Below are positions 26,095-35,042 of a DNA stretch of 64,000 nucleotides, piece after piece (position 1 is the stretch's first letter; the number at the start of each line of letters is the position of its first letter). Below the pieces are notes generated by a model that was not told where the DNA came from, searched no databases, and worked only from the letters and a program-made list of their open reading frames with translations. The stretch lies in NCBI RefSeq assembly GCF_051201035.1, contig NZ_JBPODR010000006.1, forward strand, positions 50,200-114,199. The letters run 5' to 3'. The position numbers were made by a program, and so were the translations under genes. This DNA is from Thermoanaerobacterium thermosulfurigenes. Lineage in GTDB: Bacteria; Bacillota; Thermoanaerobacteria; Thermoanaerobacterales; Thermoanaerobacteraceae.

Positions 26095-27027
26095 TCAGTT
26101 TACCTCCAAAGTGGATAAAAGTTTATCAAGCGAACTCATATCTTCGAAATTGATGGCTTTTTTTGTCTTATCTATTCTCTTCATAAATCCAGTAAGTGTT
26201 TTTCCTGGTCCTATTTCAATGAAAACTTCAACTTGATCATCAATCATCTTTCTTACTGATTGTTCCCATAAAACAGGACTGCTTACCTGCTTCACTAAGG
26301 TCTTTTTAACTTCGTCAATTTTAAGGTAATCCGCAGTAACATTAGTAATAACAGGGACTAACATATCAAATATTGGAACCTGCTTCAAATCTTCTTCTAA
26401 TTTAATGCCTGCATCCTTAAGCATACTGCAGTGAAATGGTGCACTAACAGGCAACATAACTGCTTTTTTTGCCCCTTTTTCTTTAGCAAGTTCTACAGCT
26501 TTTTCTAAAGCTTTAATTTCACCTGCAATCGATAATTGCCCTGGGCAATTGTAGTTAGCTGGTTCAACAACACCAAATTCTCTTATATTATAGCATATAT
26601 TCTCTACCACTTCGTTGTCAAGCCCTATTATTGCTGCCATTCCTCCTATACCTATTGGAACAGCATTTTGCATGTATTCTCCTCTTTTCTTCACAAGCTT
26701 CACTGCATCTTTAAAAGATAATACACCTGAATATACAAGAGAACTGTATTCACCTAAGCTTAAGCCAGCCGTCACATCTGCTTTCAACCCTCTTTTTGAT
26801 AGCACCTTAGTTAATGCAATACTTACTGTCAATATGGCAGGTTGTGTATTTTCTGTCTTCATTAATTCTTCATCAGGACCTTCAAAACATAATCTAGTAA
26901 TATCGTATCTTAATGCATCATTTGCCTCTTCAAAAACTTCTCTCGCCTCAGCATAATTTTCATATATTTCTTTGCCCATTCCTGTATATTGTGCACCTTG
27001 TCCTGGATATATAAATGCAATTTTCAT
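26095..27027 (-). CDS. fabD: Malonyl-CoA:ACP transacylase
   Basis: FabD loads malonyl units on ACP. The nucleophile elbow is GLSLGEYSSL near residue 90, the start AFIYPGQGAQYTGMG is canonical and the active-site His is in PVSAPFHCSML near residue 200. The product is 310 residues. Its ATG overlaps the fabK stop by 4 nt (ATGA) and its stop abuts fabG, so fabK-fabD-fabG are tightly coupled. Confidence 0.97.
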   Translation of the reverse strand: MKIAFIYPGQGAQYTGMGKEIYENYAEAREVFEEANDALRYDITRLCFEGPDEELMKTENTQPAILTVSIALTKVLSKRGLKADVTAGLSLGEYSSLVYSGVLSFKDAVKLVKKRGEYMQNAVPIGIGGMAAIIGLDNEVVENICYNIREFGVVEPANYNCPGQLSIAGEIKALEKAVELAKEKGAKKAVMLPVSAPFHCSMLKDAGIKLEEDLKQVPIFDMLVPVITNVTADYLKIDEVKKTLVKQVSSPVLWEQSVRKMIDDQVEVFIEIGPGKTLTGFMKRIDKTKKAINFEDMSSLDKLLSTLEVN

Positions 27028-27971
27028 CTTTTAAAGCCTCCATATAAACTTACAATAATTTTCTCAGCATCATTAAACAAATCCTCAATTATTGCTTTAG
27101 CAGGCTTAATATCGTTTATAAGACCAGATATTTGACCAGCCATAACAGAACCATTTAAAACATCTCCATATACTACTGCATCTCTTAACTTTCCTGCACC
27201 TAACTGTTCCAACTCTTCTTTTGAAGCTCCATTTTGTTCTGCTTTTTCAAACTCTCTTGTAAGATGATTTTTTAAAGATCTTACGGGATGTCCTGTAGTT
27301 CTGCCAGTCACAACTGCATCTCTGTCCTTAGCATTTATTATGTACTCCTTATATTTTTCATTTGCTGTACATTCCGTACAACATACAAATCGTGTGCCCA
27401 ACTGAACACCTTGAGCTCCAAGGCAAAAAGCTGCAGCAACACCTCTTCCGTCGCCAATGCCACCTGCCGCTATGACAGGTATACTCACCGCATCAACAAC
27501 TTGCGGCACTAAAGCCATAGTAGTAAGCTCACCTATATGTCCACCTGATTCTGTTCCTTCTGCTACAACTGCATCTACTCCAATTGATTCCATTCTTTTA
27601 GCTAATGCAACAGATGGGACAACTGGAACAACTTTTATATTGTTTTCTTTTAACCTGTTTATATATTTGCCTGGATTCCCAGCACCTGTAGTGATAACAC
27701 TTACTTTTTCTTCTATTACAACATCCATAACTTCATCGACAAATGGCGACATTAACATTACATTAACACCAAAAGGTCTATCAGTCAATTCTCTCGCTTT
27801 TCTTATTTGTTCTTTGACAAAACTGGCAGGTGCATTTCCTGCACCAATAATGCCAAGTCCACCAGCATTTGAAACTGCAGCAGCCAATTCTGCTGTTGCA
27901 ACCCAAGCCATTCCACCTTGAAATATAGGATATTCCAAGCCAAATAAATCAGTAATCTGTGTCTTTATCAT
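27024..27971 (-). CDS. fabK: Enoyl-ACP reductase II (FMN-dependent)
   Basis: FabK is the FMN-containing, triclosan-tolerant enoyl-ACP reductase used in place of FabI in many clostridia and streptococci. The 315-residue product shows YPIFQGGMAWVATAELAAAV, GVNVMLMSPFVDEV, AEGTESGGHIGELTTMAL, PVIAAGGIGDGRGVAAAF and GAQGVQLGTRFVCC, the nitronate-monooxygenase-like fold with its flavin phosphate-binding glycines. No fabI is in the window. It lies between fabH and fabD. Confidence 0.95.
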   Translation of the reverse strand: MIKTQITDLFGLEYPIFQGGMAWVATAELAAAVSNAGGLGIIGAGNAPASFVKEQIRKARELTDRPFGVNVMLMSPFVDEVMDVVIEEKVSVITTGAGNPGKYINRLKENNIKVVPVVPSVALAKRMESIGVDAVVAEGTESGGHIGELTTMALVPQVVDAVSIPVIAAGGIGDGRGVAAAFCLGAQGVQLGTRFVCCTECTANEKYKEYIINAKDRDAVVTGRTTGHPVRSLKNHLTREFEKAEQNGASKEELEQLGAGKLRDAVVYGDVLNGSVMAGQISGLINDIKPAKAIIEDLFNDAEKIIVSLYGGFKR

Positions 27972-27981
27972 GTTCTCACTC

Positions 27982-28983
27982 CTATCTCAACCACTTTATC
28001 ACAGTAGAACCCCACGTTAAACCAGCGCCAAACGCAACCATCAAAATTATATCTCCATTTTTTATTCTCCCTGCTTTTAAAGCCTCGTCTAAAGCGACAA
28101 TGACAGAAGCTGCAGACATATTTCCGTATTTATCCAAGTTGATAAAAACTTTTTCTTTTGATAGTTTCAACTTTTTCATTGCTGCATCTATTATTCTAAT
28201 ATTTGCTTGATGTGGTATAAAAAGATCTACATCTTCAGGTTTCAATCCGCATCTATTTAAAACCTCTACAGTTGCTGTATTCATGACATTGACTGCAAAT
28301 TTAAAAACTTCCTGCCCATTCATATGGATTGTATGTAATTTGTTTTTTACAGTATCTTCACTTGCTGGCATTCGCGAACCACCAGCTGGCATGTATAAAT
28401 GCATTCCTCCAGTTCCATCAGCCCCAATGACATTGTCTAAAATTCCGTATCCATCTTTAACCGGACCTACTATAGCAGCCCCTGCTCCATCACCAAATAG
28501 TACACAAGTATTCCTGTCTTCCCAATTGGTTATTTTTGATAACACGTCTGCTGCAATCACAAGGACAGTCTTATATGTACCACTCTCCACAAACTGTTTT
28601 GCTATAGAAAGGCCATATATAAATCCAGAACATCCTACTTCTATGTCAAAAGCCGCTGCTTTTGTAGCTTTAATATTCGCCTGTACAAGACAAGCAGTAG
28701 AAGGGAAATTCATATCTGGAACAACAGTTGCAACGATAATTAAATCTATTTCTGAAGCTTCTATACCAGCATCTTCAATAGCTTTTTTTGCCGCTTCAGT
28801 TGCCATGTAAGACGTAGTCATTGATTGTGGTGCAATGCGTCTTTCCTTTATTCCTGTCCTCGATACGATCCATTCATTTGAAGTATCCACCATCTTTTCT
28901 AGATCTTGATTTGTCAACTTGTTTTCTGGGACAAAACTTCCCGTTCCTAAAATTCCAGCTTTGAAATCTCTATTTTGCGGCAC
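27982..28983 (-). CDS. fabH: Beta-ketoacyl-ACP synthase III
   Basis: FabH starts fatty acid synthesis by condensing acyl-CoA with malonyl-ACP. The active-site Cys is in FDIEVGCSGFIYGLS near residue 117, the His in FIPHQANIRIID near 258 and the Asn in DKYGNMSAASV near 288. The GTG start at 28983 overlaps the end of plsX by 14 nt and has GGAG 9 nt upstream. At 333 residues it is normal. The order plsX-fabH is classical. Confidence 0.96.
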   Translation of the reverse strand: MPQNRDFKAGILGTGSFVPENKLTNQDLEKMVDTSNEWIVSRTGIKERRIAPQSMTTSYMATEAAKKAIEDAGIEASEIDLIIVATVVPDMNFPSTACLVQANIKATKAAAFDIEVGCSGFIYGLSIAKQFVESGTYKTVLVIAADVLSKITNWEDRNTCVLFGDGAGAAIVGPVKDGYGILDNVIGADGTGGMHLYMPAGGSRMPASEDTVKNKLHTIHMNGQEVFKFAVNVMNTATVEVLNRCGLKPEDVDLFIPHQANIRIIDAAMKKLKLSKEKVFINLDKYGNMSAASVIVALDEALKAGRIKNGDIILMVAFGAGLTWGSTVIKWLR

Positions 28984-29971
28984 TTATATCATCTCCAATC
29001 AATTCTATTTCCCTCTGGATGTGTGATATAACATCCATTTCCACAATTGTTTTAGCCTGTCTTATAGCATTAAAAATTGCTTTTTCTTTCGAACTTCCAT
29101 GAGCCTTAATAACAGGTTTTTTTATACCAAGAAGCGGAGCACCACCATATTCAGTGTAATCCATTTTCTTAACTATGTTCTTTAAAGCACCGTAAATTAA
29201 CATAGCACCTAATTTAGTAAATATATTCCTTTGAAGCTCCTGCTTTAACAAGGATGATATTACAGATGCAGTCCCTTCCATAGATTTTAAGATGGCGTTT
29301 CCAACAAATCCATCACATGTTACAACGTCTGCAATCCCATAAGCAATGTCTCTACCCTCGACATTTCCAATGAAATTTAAATGAGAGTTTTTTATTAAAT
29401 CGTAAACTTGTTTTGTAAGCTCATTTCCTTTTTCTTCTTCAGCGCCAATATTAAACAATCCAATTTTAGGGTTCTCGACATTAAGCATTTTTTGTGCATA
29501 TACACTTCCCATTATAGCAAACTGGAACAAATTTATTGGTTTGCAATCTGTGTTTGAACCTGCATCAAGTAAAATCGTGGCACCATTCAAAGTTGGCAGT
29601 ATTGGTGCCAACGCTGGCCTATCTATCCCTTTGATCCTTCCAATATTAAAAAGCGAACCCGCCATTAAAGCACCCGTATTGCCTGCTGATAAAAAAGCAT
29701 CCACTTCATCCCTTTTAAGCATTTCAATGCCAACAGCCATAGAAGAATCTTTCTTTTTCCTTATGGCAGCTACAGGTGGTTCATTGTTTGTAATTACATC
29801 TTTTGCATGTACAATAATCAAGCCATCTTTTTCTTTTACATATTTATCTAATTGCTCTTTGTTTCCAACCAAAACTATTTCTATATCAAAACTATCTAAT
29901 GCCTTTTCAACACCTTTTATTATTTCATATGGAGCATAATCTCCGCCCATAGCATCAACTGCTATTTTCAA
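28970..29971 (-). CDS. plsX: Phosphate acyltransferase PlsX
   Basis: PlsX interconverts acyl-ACP and acyl-phosphate, the acyl donor for PlsY in phosphatidic acid synthesis. The product (333 residues) opens KIAVDAMGGDYAPYEIIKGV and has SAGNTGALMAGSLF, LDAGSNTDCKPINL and GFVGNAILKSMEG. It starts with TTG at 29971, overlapping the fapR stop as TTGA, with AGGAGGTG upstream. Acyl-phosphate also connects it to the FakA/DegV genes at 38654-43156. Confidence 0.96.
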   Translation of the reverse strand: MKIAVDAMGGDYAPYEIIKGVEKALDSFDIEIVLVGNKEQLDKYVKEKDGLIIVHAKDVITNNEPPVAAIRKKKDSSMAVGIEMLKRDEVDAFLSAGNTGALMAGSLFNIGRIKGIDRPALAPILPTLNGATILLDAGSNTDCKPINLFQFAIMGSVYAQKMLNVENPKIGLFNIGAEEEKGNELTKQVYDLIKNSHLNFIGNVEGRDIAYGIADVVTCDGFVGNAILKSMEGTASVISSLLKQELQRNIFTKLGAMLIYGALKNIVKKMDYTEYGGAPLLGIKKPVIKAHGSSKEKAIFNAIRQAKTIVEMDVISHIQREIELIGDDISAAK

Positions 29972-30558
29972 GGTTGTTGCACCTCCTTTTCGGTGCTATC
30001 GCTTTCTAAAGATACTAATATAAATTTGCCTCTGAACACTTCTCTATCTTTCACTTTAATCATAACCCATACAAAATATTTATTTCCTCTTTTTCTGGTT
30101 ACTTCTGCTTTTGCGACAAGCCTATCACCTATCTTGACTGGATATTTATACTTTATATTTGCAACACCTATCAATGCAGCCTCAGCATCGATAACAGATA
30201 TCGCCAAAGACTCTGCTTGTGAATATATGTAATGCCCTCTTATAATTTTCGTCTTTAAAAAAGCCATTTCAGGCGTAGGCTCGAAAACAGATATTCCGCT
30301 TTTTCCTAACTCTAAATCGATAAGCTCACCTACTATTTCGCTGCCTACTATTGCTTTTACCTTGTTATAATTTTTTTCAGCAACGTTCTTTATTCTTTCT
30401 CTAAGCTCTGGAATACCTAATTCCATTCTATCCAGCCTTATCGTCTGAACGCTAACCGAAAACAAATCAGCTAATTCGTCATCAGTATAAAATGGATATT
30501 TTTCGATTTCAATTTTTAATTTTTTTAGTCTATCTCTTTTACTAAGCTTCGTGGCCAC
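29968..30558 (-). CDS. fapR: Fatty acid biosynthesis transcriptional regulator FapR
   Basis: FapR represses fatty acid and phospholipid genes and is released by malonyl-CoA. The N-terminal helix-turn-helix is in DDELADLFSVSVQTIRLDR (about residues 22-40), followed by GIPELRERIK; the C-terminal hot-dog effector domain includes GRHYIYSQAESL-like GHYIYSQAESLAISVIDAE and ANIKYKYPVKIGDRLVAK. The GTG at 30558 follows GGAG. It is the first gene of the operon, directly behind a candidate operator, so it likely represses itself. Confidence 0.95.
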   Translation of the reverse strand: MATKLSKRDRLKKLKIEIEKYPFYTDDELADLFSVSVQTIRLDRMELGIPELRERIKNVAEKNYNKVKAIVGSEIVGELIDLELGKSGISVFEPTPEMAFLKTKIIRGHYIYSQAESLAISVIDAEAALIGVANIKYKYPVKIGDRLVAKAEVTRKRGNKYFVWVMIKVKDREVFRGKFILVSLESDSTEKEVQQP

Positions 30559-30585
30559 ATTATCAGCTCCAAATATAAGTTGTTT

Positions 30586-30602
30586 TTATGACTTACTCAT
30601 AA
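30586..30602 (-). promoter_or_regulatory. Candidate FapR operator
   Basis: TTATGAGTAAGTCATAA is a 17-bp inverted repeat (TTATGA, 5 nt, TCATAA) touching the downstream edge of the fapR -10 box. The Bacillus FapR box, as I recall it, is also a 17-bp palindrome with TTA and TAA ends around 5 nt. Position fits repression; the inner half-site bases differ. Confidence 0.55.
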
Positions 30603-30631
30603 TTATAAATTACGCCATGTATAAAAGTCAA
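30602..30631 (-). promoter_or_regulatory. Vegetative promoter of the fapR-fab operon
   Basis: On the minus strand TTGACT (30626-30631) and a perfect TATAAT (30602-30607) are spaced by 18 nt, about 45 nt before the fapR start and next to the candidate operator. It lies just after the rpmF terminator. Confidence 0.7.
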
Positions 30632-30639
30632 GAAATAAA

Positions 30640-30677
30640 AAAAGAAAAGTAATAGAGAAAACTCCATTACTTTTCTT
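30640..30677 (-). terminator. Terminator after rpmF
   Basis: AAGAAAAGTAAT and ATTACTTTTCTT (30642-30653 and 30666-30677) pair around a 12-nt loop, followed on the minus strand by a T-run. The stem overlaps the last codons of rpmF and separates it from the fapR promoter. Confidence 0.82.
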
Positions 30678-30849
30678 CCACTTTCAATACCTCTTTACCA
30701 TCGTAATAACCACAGCTTAAGCAAACTCTGTGAGGCAATTTTGGTTCGTGACATTGTGGGCACAAAACATAAGCAGGTACAGCTAAACTATGGCTATGCC
30801 TTCTCTTATCTCTTCTTGCCTTAGATGTTCTACGCTTTGGAACTGGCAT
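30667..30849 (-). CDS. rpmF: 50S ribosomal protein L32
   Basis: L32 is a small zinc-type protein of the large subunit. The 60-residue product starts MPVPKRRTSKARRDKRRSH-like (MPVPKRRTSKARRDKRRHS) and has paired cysteines in CPQCHEPKLPHRVC plus a final CGYY that can bind zinc. I use the ATG at 30849 behind AGGAGGTG rather than the TTG-type codon three codons upstream. It follows yceD by 12 nt, the conserved yceD-rpmF pair. Confidence 0.95.
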   Translation of the reverse strand: MPVPKRRTSKARRDKRRHSHSLAVPAYVLCPQCHEPKLPHRVCLSCGYYDGKEVLKVEEK

Positions 30850-30861
30850 ACTATACACCTC

Positions 30862-31353
30862 CTACATCTTCTGCAGTAATTTATTCAAAACTGAAAGGCG
30901 TGGATCAATTTCTTTTATTTGGCAATCGCATTTTTCATGATTAAGATTTTTACCACAAGTAGGACATAGACCCTTGCAATCATCGGAGCAAATGAATTTC
31001 ATCGGAAGAGAAAGTTCTACATTTTCAATTACAATCTTCGTCAAATCAAGCTTTTCATCTTCCACTTCACCAGAAAATTCATCATCAGACTCGTTCACTA
31101 CTTCATCAATCGGTATTACAAACTCATACTCGAATTCATCAAGGCACCTATCGCATGTTACTTTAATAGCCCCACGTGCTAAAAGCTTTAAAACTATCCC
31201 TTCACTGTCGTGTGTTATGCTTCCAGTAACGGTAATTGGCTTTATAACCACGTATCTGTTGCTATTTGCCTCAAGAACACTCAGATTTTCTACGTAGTTG
31301 ACTTCAATGCTGCGACCCCTATGTCCCTTAATTTTTGATAAATCAATTTTCAT
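30862..31353 (-). CDS. yceD: YceD/DUF177 family protein
   Basis: A 163-residue YceD-family protein, usually encoded before rpmF and linked to 23S rRNA or large-subunit maturation. Two cysteine pairs are visible: CDRCLDEFEYEF near residue 94 and a C-terminal CSDDCKGLCPTCGKNLNHEK cluster followed by CDC, suggesting a zinc site. The start ATG at 31353 has a GGGGTGAG site. A perfect-consensus promoter lies about 40 nt upstream, so yceD-rpmF is an independent unit. Confidence 0.9.
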   Translation of the reverse strand: MKIDLSKIKGHRGRSIEVNYVENLSVLEANSNRYVVIKPITVTGSITHDSEGIVLKLLARGAIKVTCDRCLDEFEYEFVIPIDEVVNESDDEFSGEVEDEKLDLTKIVIENVELSLPMKFICSDDCKGLCPTCGKNLNHEKCDCQIKEIDPRLSVLNKLLQKM

Positions 31354-31383
31354 TTTCTCACCCCAATATAATTGCCAAAATTA

Positions 31384-31412
31384 ATTATACTAATGGGGTA
31401 AACATTTGTCAA
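31384..31412 (-). promoter_or_regulatory. Consensus vegetative promoter of yceD-rpmF
   Basis: On the minus strand TTGACA (31407-31412) and TATAAT (31384-31389) are spaced by exactly 17 nt, a full sigma-A consensus. It lies in the 64-bp gap between ackA and yceD and suggests strong expression of rpmF. Confidence 0.88.
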
Positions 31413-31417
31413 GAATG

Positions 31418-32620
31418 CTATTTTATACTCTTTACAATCTTTTCAGTGTCTTTAGCAATCATGTATTCTTCATTAGTCGGGACAACCATCACGCTAACTT
31501 TTGAATTTGGCGTAGATATAATAGTTTCTTTACCTCTCACCTTATTTTTTTCCTTATCCAAGCTAAACCCTAAGAACTCTAATCCATCAAGTATAAATTC
31601 TCGTATCTCCGGTCCATTTTCACCAACGCCTGCTGTAAATACAATGGCATCAACGCCTCCCATAGCTGCTGCATAAGCGCCAATCGTCTTCTTTACTCGA
31701 TACGTAAATACATTTAAAGCAAGTTGAGCTCTTTCATCACCATTTTTAAACGCAGCATCTTCTAAATCTCTAAAATCGCTGCTTATTCCTGAAATGCCAT
31801 AAACGCCGGATTTTTTGTTTAATATATTTACCACTTCTTCAGCGCTTATCTTTTCCTTTTCCATAAGATAAGAAATGATAGATGGATCTATGTTTCCAGA
31901 TCGTGTACCCATAGCCAAACCTTCTAATGGCGTAAATCCCATGCTTGTGTCAATTGATTTACCATATTTGACGGCAGCAATGCTGGAACCATTTCCAAGA
32001 TGACATGTTATAATTTTCAAATCTTCAATAGGCCTATTTAAAATCTCTGCAGCCCTATTTGAAACATATTTATGCGACGTACCATGAAATCCATATCTTC
32101 TTATTCTGTACTTTGTGTAGTATTCATAAGGTATTGGATAAAGATATGCATAATCAGGCATTGTCTGATGAAAAGCTGTATCAAATACTGCCACCATTGG
32201 AACGTCTGGCATGATTTGCTGGCAAGCTTTAATACCCTCTATGTTAGCAGGATTATGCAGTGGAGCTAATTCTATGCAATCTGTTATTGCTTTTAACACT
32301 TCATCATTTATTAGGACTGATGAAGTAAAAGATTCTCCTCCGTGAACAACTCTATGGCCTACAGCATCTATTTCAGACATATCCTTTATAACACCATAAT
32401 CACTGTTTACCAAAGCATCTAAAACTAATTTTATTGCGTCTTTGTGATCTTTCATGTCTTTTTTTATCTTGATTTTTTCTCCATTAGCGTTATGCGTCAA
32501 TAGAGAATCATTTATGCCGATCCTTTCGGCAAGACCTTTCGCCAGCACATTTCCATCAGTAGATTCAATTAGTTGATATTTCAGTGAAGAGCTTCCGCAA
32601 TTAATAACCAGTATTTTCAT
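31418..32620 (-). CDS. ackA: Acetate kinase
   Basis: AckA converts acetyl phosphate and ADP to acetate and ATP, the energy-yielding last step of acetate fermentation. Motifs: INCGSSSLKYQL near the N-terminus, RYGFHGTSHKYVS, CHLGNGSSIAAVKYGKSIDT, MGTRSGNIDPSI and FTAGVGENGPEIRE. I choose the ATG at 32620 (MKILVINCG), 9 nt after GGAGG; the ATG three codons upstream directly abuts that site. The product is 400 residues. It follows pta by 26 nt, so pta-ackA is an operon. Confidence 0.97.
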   Translation of the reverse strand: MKILVINCGSSSLKYQLIESTDGNVLAKGLAERIGINDSLLTHNANGEKIKIKKDMKDHKDAIKLVLDALVNSDYGVIKDMSEIDAVGHRVVHGGESFTSSVLINDEVLKAITDCIELAPLHNPANIEGIKACQQIMPDVPMVAVFDTAFHQTMPDYAYLYPIPYEYYTKYRIRRYGFHGTSHKYVSNRAAEILNRPIEDLKIITCHLGNGSSIAAVKYGKSIDTSMGFTPLEGLAMGTRSGNIDPSIISYLMEKEKISAEEVVNILNKKSGVYGISGISSDFRDLEDAAFKNGDERAQLALNVFTYRVKKTIGAYAAAMGGVDAIVFTAGVGENGPEIREFILDGLEFLGFSLDKEKNKVRGKETIISTPNSKVSVMVVPTNEEYMIAKDTEKIVKSIK

Positions 32621-32646
32621 AGTTTTCATCCTCCATACTTTACATT

Positions 32647-33633
32647 TTATTGAGCTTGTACAGCTGTTGTTGCTATTACATCGACAATATCTCTATAACT
32701 GCATCCTCTTGATAAATCGTTAACTGGTGCACCCATTCCTTGTGTTATCGGTCCAATTGCATTTGCCTTAGCTAACCTCTGCACAAGCTTATATCCTATG
32801 TTGCCAGCTTGTAAGTCAGGGAATATAAGCACATTTGCACATCCTGCAACTTTGCTTCCTGGAGCTTTTAACTCTGCAACTTCTTTAACAAGAGCAGCAT
32901 CTAATTGCAATTCACCGTCGATAGCAACATCTGGCATCAAATCCTTTGCTATCTCTGTCGCTTTTCTTACCTTATCTACTAATTCATGTGATGCACTGCC
33001 TTTTGTGGAAAATGAAAGCATCGCAACTTTTGGTTCAAAGCCCAACAAATTCTTCGCAGTATTAGCAGATTGTACAGCAATAGAAGCAAGTTCTTCTGCA
33101 TTAGGTGATGGATTAACTGCACAATCAGCAAACAAAAATACACCATTTTCACCATATTCGCAATTAGGTACTTCCATTATAAAAAAGCTTGATACTATCT
33201 TTGCACCTGGAGCCGTTTTAATTATCTGAAATGCGGGTCTTAATAAATCTGCAGTAGCATGAATAGCACCAGATACCAATCCATCAGCATAACCATCTTT
33301 AACCATCATACATCCAAAATAAATATTATCTTTGATTGTTTCTCTGGCTTTTTCTAAAGTAATTCCTTTACTCTTTCTTAATTCATAAAAATAATTAGCA
33401 TACCTATCAAACATTTCAGACTTTACAGGGTCAATGATTTCTGCTTTGGATATGTCCAAATCTTTTGCTGCACTTTTTATCTCGTCCTCATTTCCCAGAA
33501 GCACTAAATCTGCGATTCCCTCTTTTAGGACTATCTCAGCAGCCTTTAATGTCCTTGGTTCCGCACCTTCCGGCAGAACAATTTTCTTTTTGTCACTTTT
33601 GGCTTTTTCAATGATACTTTGAATAATACTCAT
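32647..33633 (-). CDS. pta: Phosphate acetyltransferase
   Basis: Pta converts acetyl-CoA and phosphate to acetyl phosphate, feeding AckA. The 328-residue product is the short single-domain class (no DRTGG or N-terminal P-loop domain), with KIVLPEGAEPRTLKAAEIVL, YFGCMMVKDGYADGLVSGA, ELQLDAALV and the C-terminal GPITQGMGAPVNDLSRGC. The ATG at 33633 is preceded by GGAGGAAGGG. First gene of pta-ackA, divergent from tmcAL. I did not find a convincing promoter for it in the 144-bp intergenic region. Confidence 0.97.
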   Translation of the reverse strand: MSIIQSIIEKAKSDKKKIVLPEGAEPRTLKAAEIVLKEGIADLVLLGNEDEIKSAAKDLDISKAEIIDPVKSEMFDRYANYFYELRKSKGITLEKARETIKDNIYFGCMMVKDGYADGLVSGAIHATADLLRPAFQIIKTAPGAKIVSSFFIMEVPNCEYGENGVFLFADCAVNPSPNAEELASIAVQSANTAKNLLGFEPKVAMLSFSTKGSASHELVDKVRKATEIAKDLMPDVAIDGELQLDAALVKEVAELKAPGSKVAGCANVLIFPDLQAGNIGYKLVQRLAKANAIGPITQGMGAPVNDLSRGCSYRDIVDVIATTAVQAQ

Positions 33634-33709
33634 AAAATCGTCCCTTCCTCCAAAATATTTATCTTTATATATTTCTCCTTTAAAAAGAAGAAATATATTG
33701 TATACACAT

Positions 33710-33738
33710 TTTACATTTTAACATATTTTTTATAAAAT
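33710..33738 (+). promoter_or_regulatory. Probable promoter of tmcAL
   Basis: TTTACA (33710-33715) and TAAAAT (33733-33738) are spaced by 17 nt, 39 nt before the tmcAL start. The region is very AT-rich, so chance matches are possible. Confidence 0.5.
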
Positions 33739-33777
33739 AATAAGTACAATTAATAATTTTTTAGAAAGGCGCATATT

Positions 33778-34980
33778 ATGAGCGTATTAGGTTTAATTGT
33801 AGAATACAATCCACTTCACAATGGACATATATATCACATAAAAAAATCTATCGAAATGACAAAAGCAGACTTTGTGGTAGCAGTAATGAGCGGCAATTTT
33901 GTGCAGCGTGGCATTCCTTCTATCATAGATAAGTGGTCAAGAACGGAATCAGCACTATTATCCGGAATAGATTTAGTCATTGAGTTACCTACAATATACG
34001 CTGTTTCCACTGCAGAAAAATTTGCATACGGTGCAATAAAATTACTTGATTCATTACACATCGTTGATTACATATCGTTTGGAAGCGAACATGGCTTTAT
34101 TGACGAATTATACCAAATATCAAAATTTCTGTTAGATGAACCAGAAGACTATAAATCGCTTTTGAAAAATTATTTAAAAAGCGGCATCACATATGCAAAG
34201 GCACGTGAAGTAGCATTATCAAAATATTTTGGAAGGACCATTGACAATATTATCGGAAATCCAAATAACATACTTGGAATTGAATACATAAAAAGCTTAA
34301 TCAAGTTAAACAGCAATATTAAACCTTTGACATTAAAAAGATTTGGACCAGGCTATAATTCTCTGGAAACAGTAGAATCTTTTGCAAGTGCTACATATCT
34401 TAGAAAAGCCATAAACGATAAAAATTATTCTATATTAGAAAAATATATGCCACAATATTCTCTTGAAATTTTAAAAAATTGCATTGCAGAAGGTCATGGT
34501 CCCGTTAATTTAGACGATTTTGCTAAAATAGTAGTTTATCGTTTGAGAAATGATGCATCAGTAAAAGATGTTTTTGACGTTACAGAAGGCTTAGAAAATC
34601 GTATAAAAAAAGCCTCATCTCTTTACAATAATTTAAGCGACATAATCGGCTACATCAAAACTAAAAGGTATACCGAAAGCAGAATAAGGCGAATAATGAT
34701 GCACGTCTTATTGGATATTGATTCAAGCATTTATTTAAAATTTGATGGGCCAAATTATATAAGAATATTAGGCGCCACTAAGAAAGGTTTAAAATTGCTT
34801 AGAGAAATTAAAAACAAAGCAAGCATACCAATTATTACTAAAGTTTCTGAATATAACAAAATCCTGTCTAACGTAGAAATGTTTGAAATAGATTTAAAAG
34901 CAACAGACATATATACGCTTGCATATACAAATGAACCAGTTTCAAGTTTGGATTTTACTAAAAAGTTTATAGTAAAATAA
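33778..34980 (+). CDS. tmcAL: tRNA(Met) cytidine acetate ligase TmcAL (YlbM)
   Basis: TmcAL makes N4-acetylcytidine at the wobble base of elongator tRNA-Met from acetate and ATP. The nucleotidyltransferase-like N-terminus is characteristic: LGLIVEYNPLHNGHIYHIKK with its HxGH-like NGHIYH, then VVAVMSGNFVQRGIPSIIDK, ALLSGIDLVIELPT and the GFGPGYNSLE-like RFGPGYNSLETVE. The product is 400 residues, full length. The ATG follows AGAAAGG. Its need for acetate fits the neighbouring pta-ackA. Divergent from pta and followed by ylbJ. Confidence 0.93.
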   Translation: MSVLGLIVEYNPLHNGHIYHIKKSIEMTKADFVVAVMSGNFVQRGIPSIIDKWSRTESALLSGIDLVIELPTIYAVSTAEKFAYGAIKLLDSLHIVDYISFGSEHGFIDELYQISKFLLDEPEDYKSLLKNYLKSGITYAKAREVALSKYFGRTIDNIIGNPNNILGIEYIKSLIKLNSNIKPLTLKRFGPGYNSLETVESFASATYLRKAINDKNYSILEKYMPQYSLEILKNCIAEGHGPVNLDDFAKIVVYRLRNDASVKDVFDVTEGLENRIKKASSLYNNLSDIIGYIKTKRYTESRIRRIMMHVLLDIDSSIYLKFDGPNYIRILGATKKGLKLLREIKNKASIPIITKVSEYNKILSNVEMFEIDLKATDIYTLAYTNEPVSSLDFTKKFIVK

Positions 34981-35042
34981 TCATTTTATTTCCCCCTCTT
35001 TAATAAAAATATACTATGGAAACTTCAAGGGGGGGGACAACA

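Noticed and set aside
33634..33777. A strong promoter or riboswitch for pta-ackA
   Set aside because: The region is AT-rich with several TATA-like sequences, but none has a matching -35 box at proper spacing on the minus strand, and no conserved structured leader was recognised.
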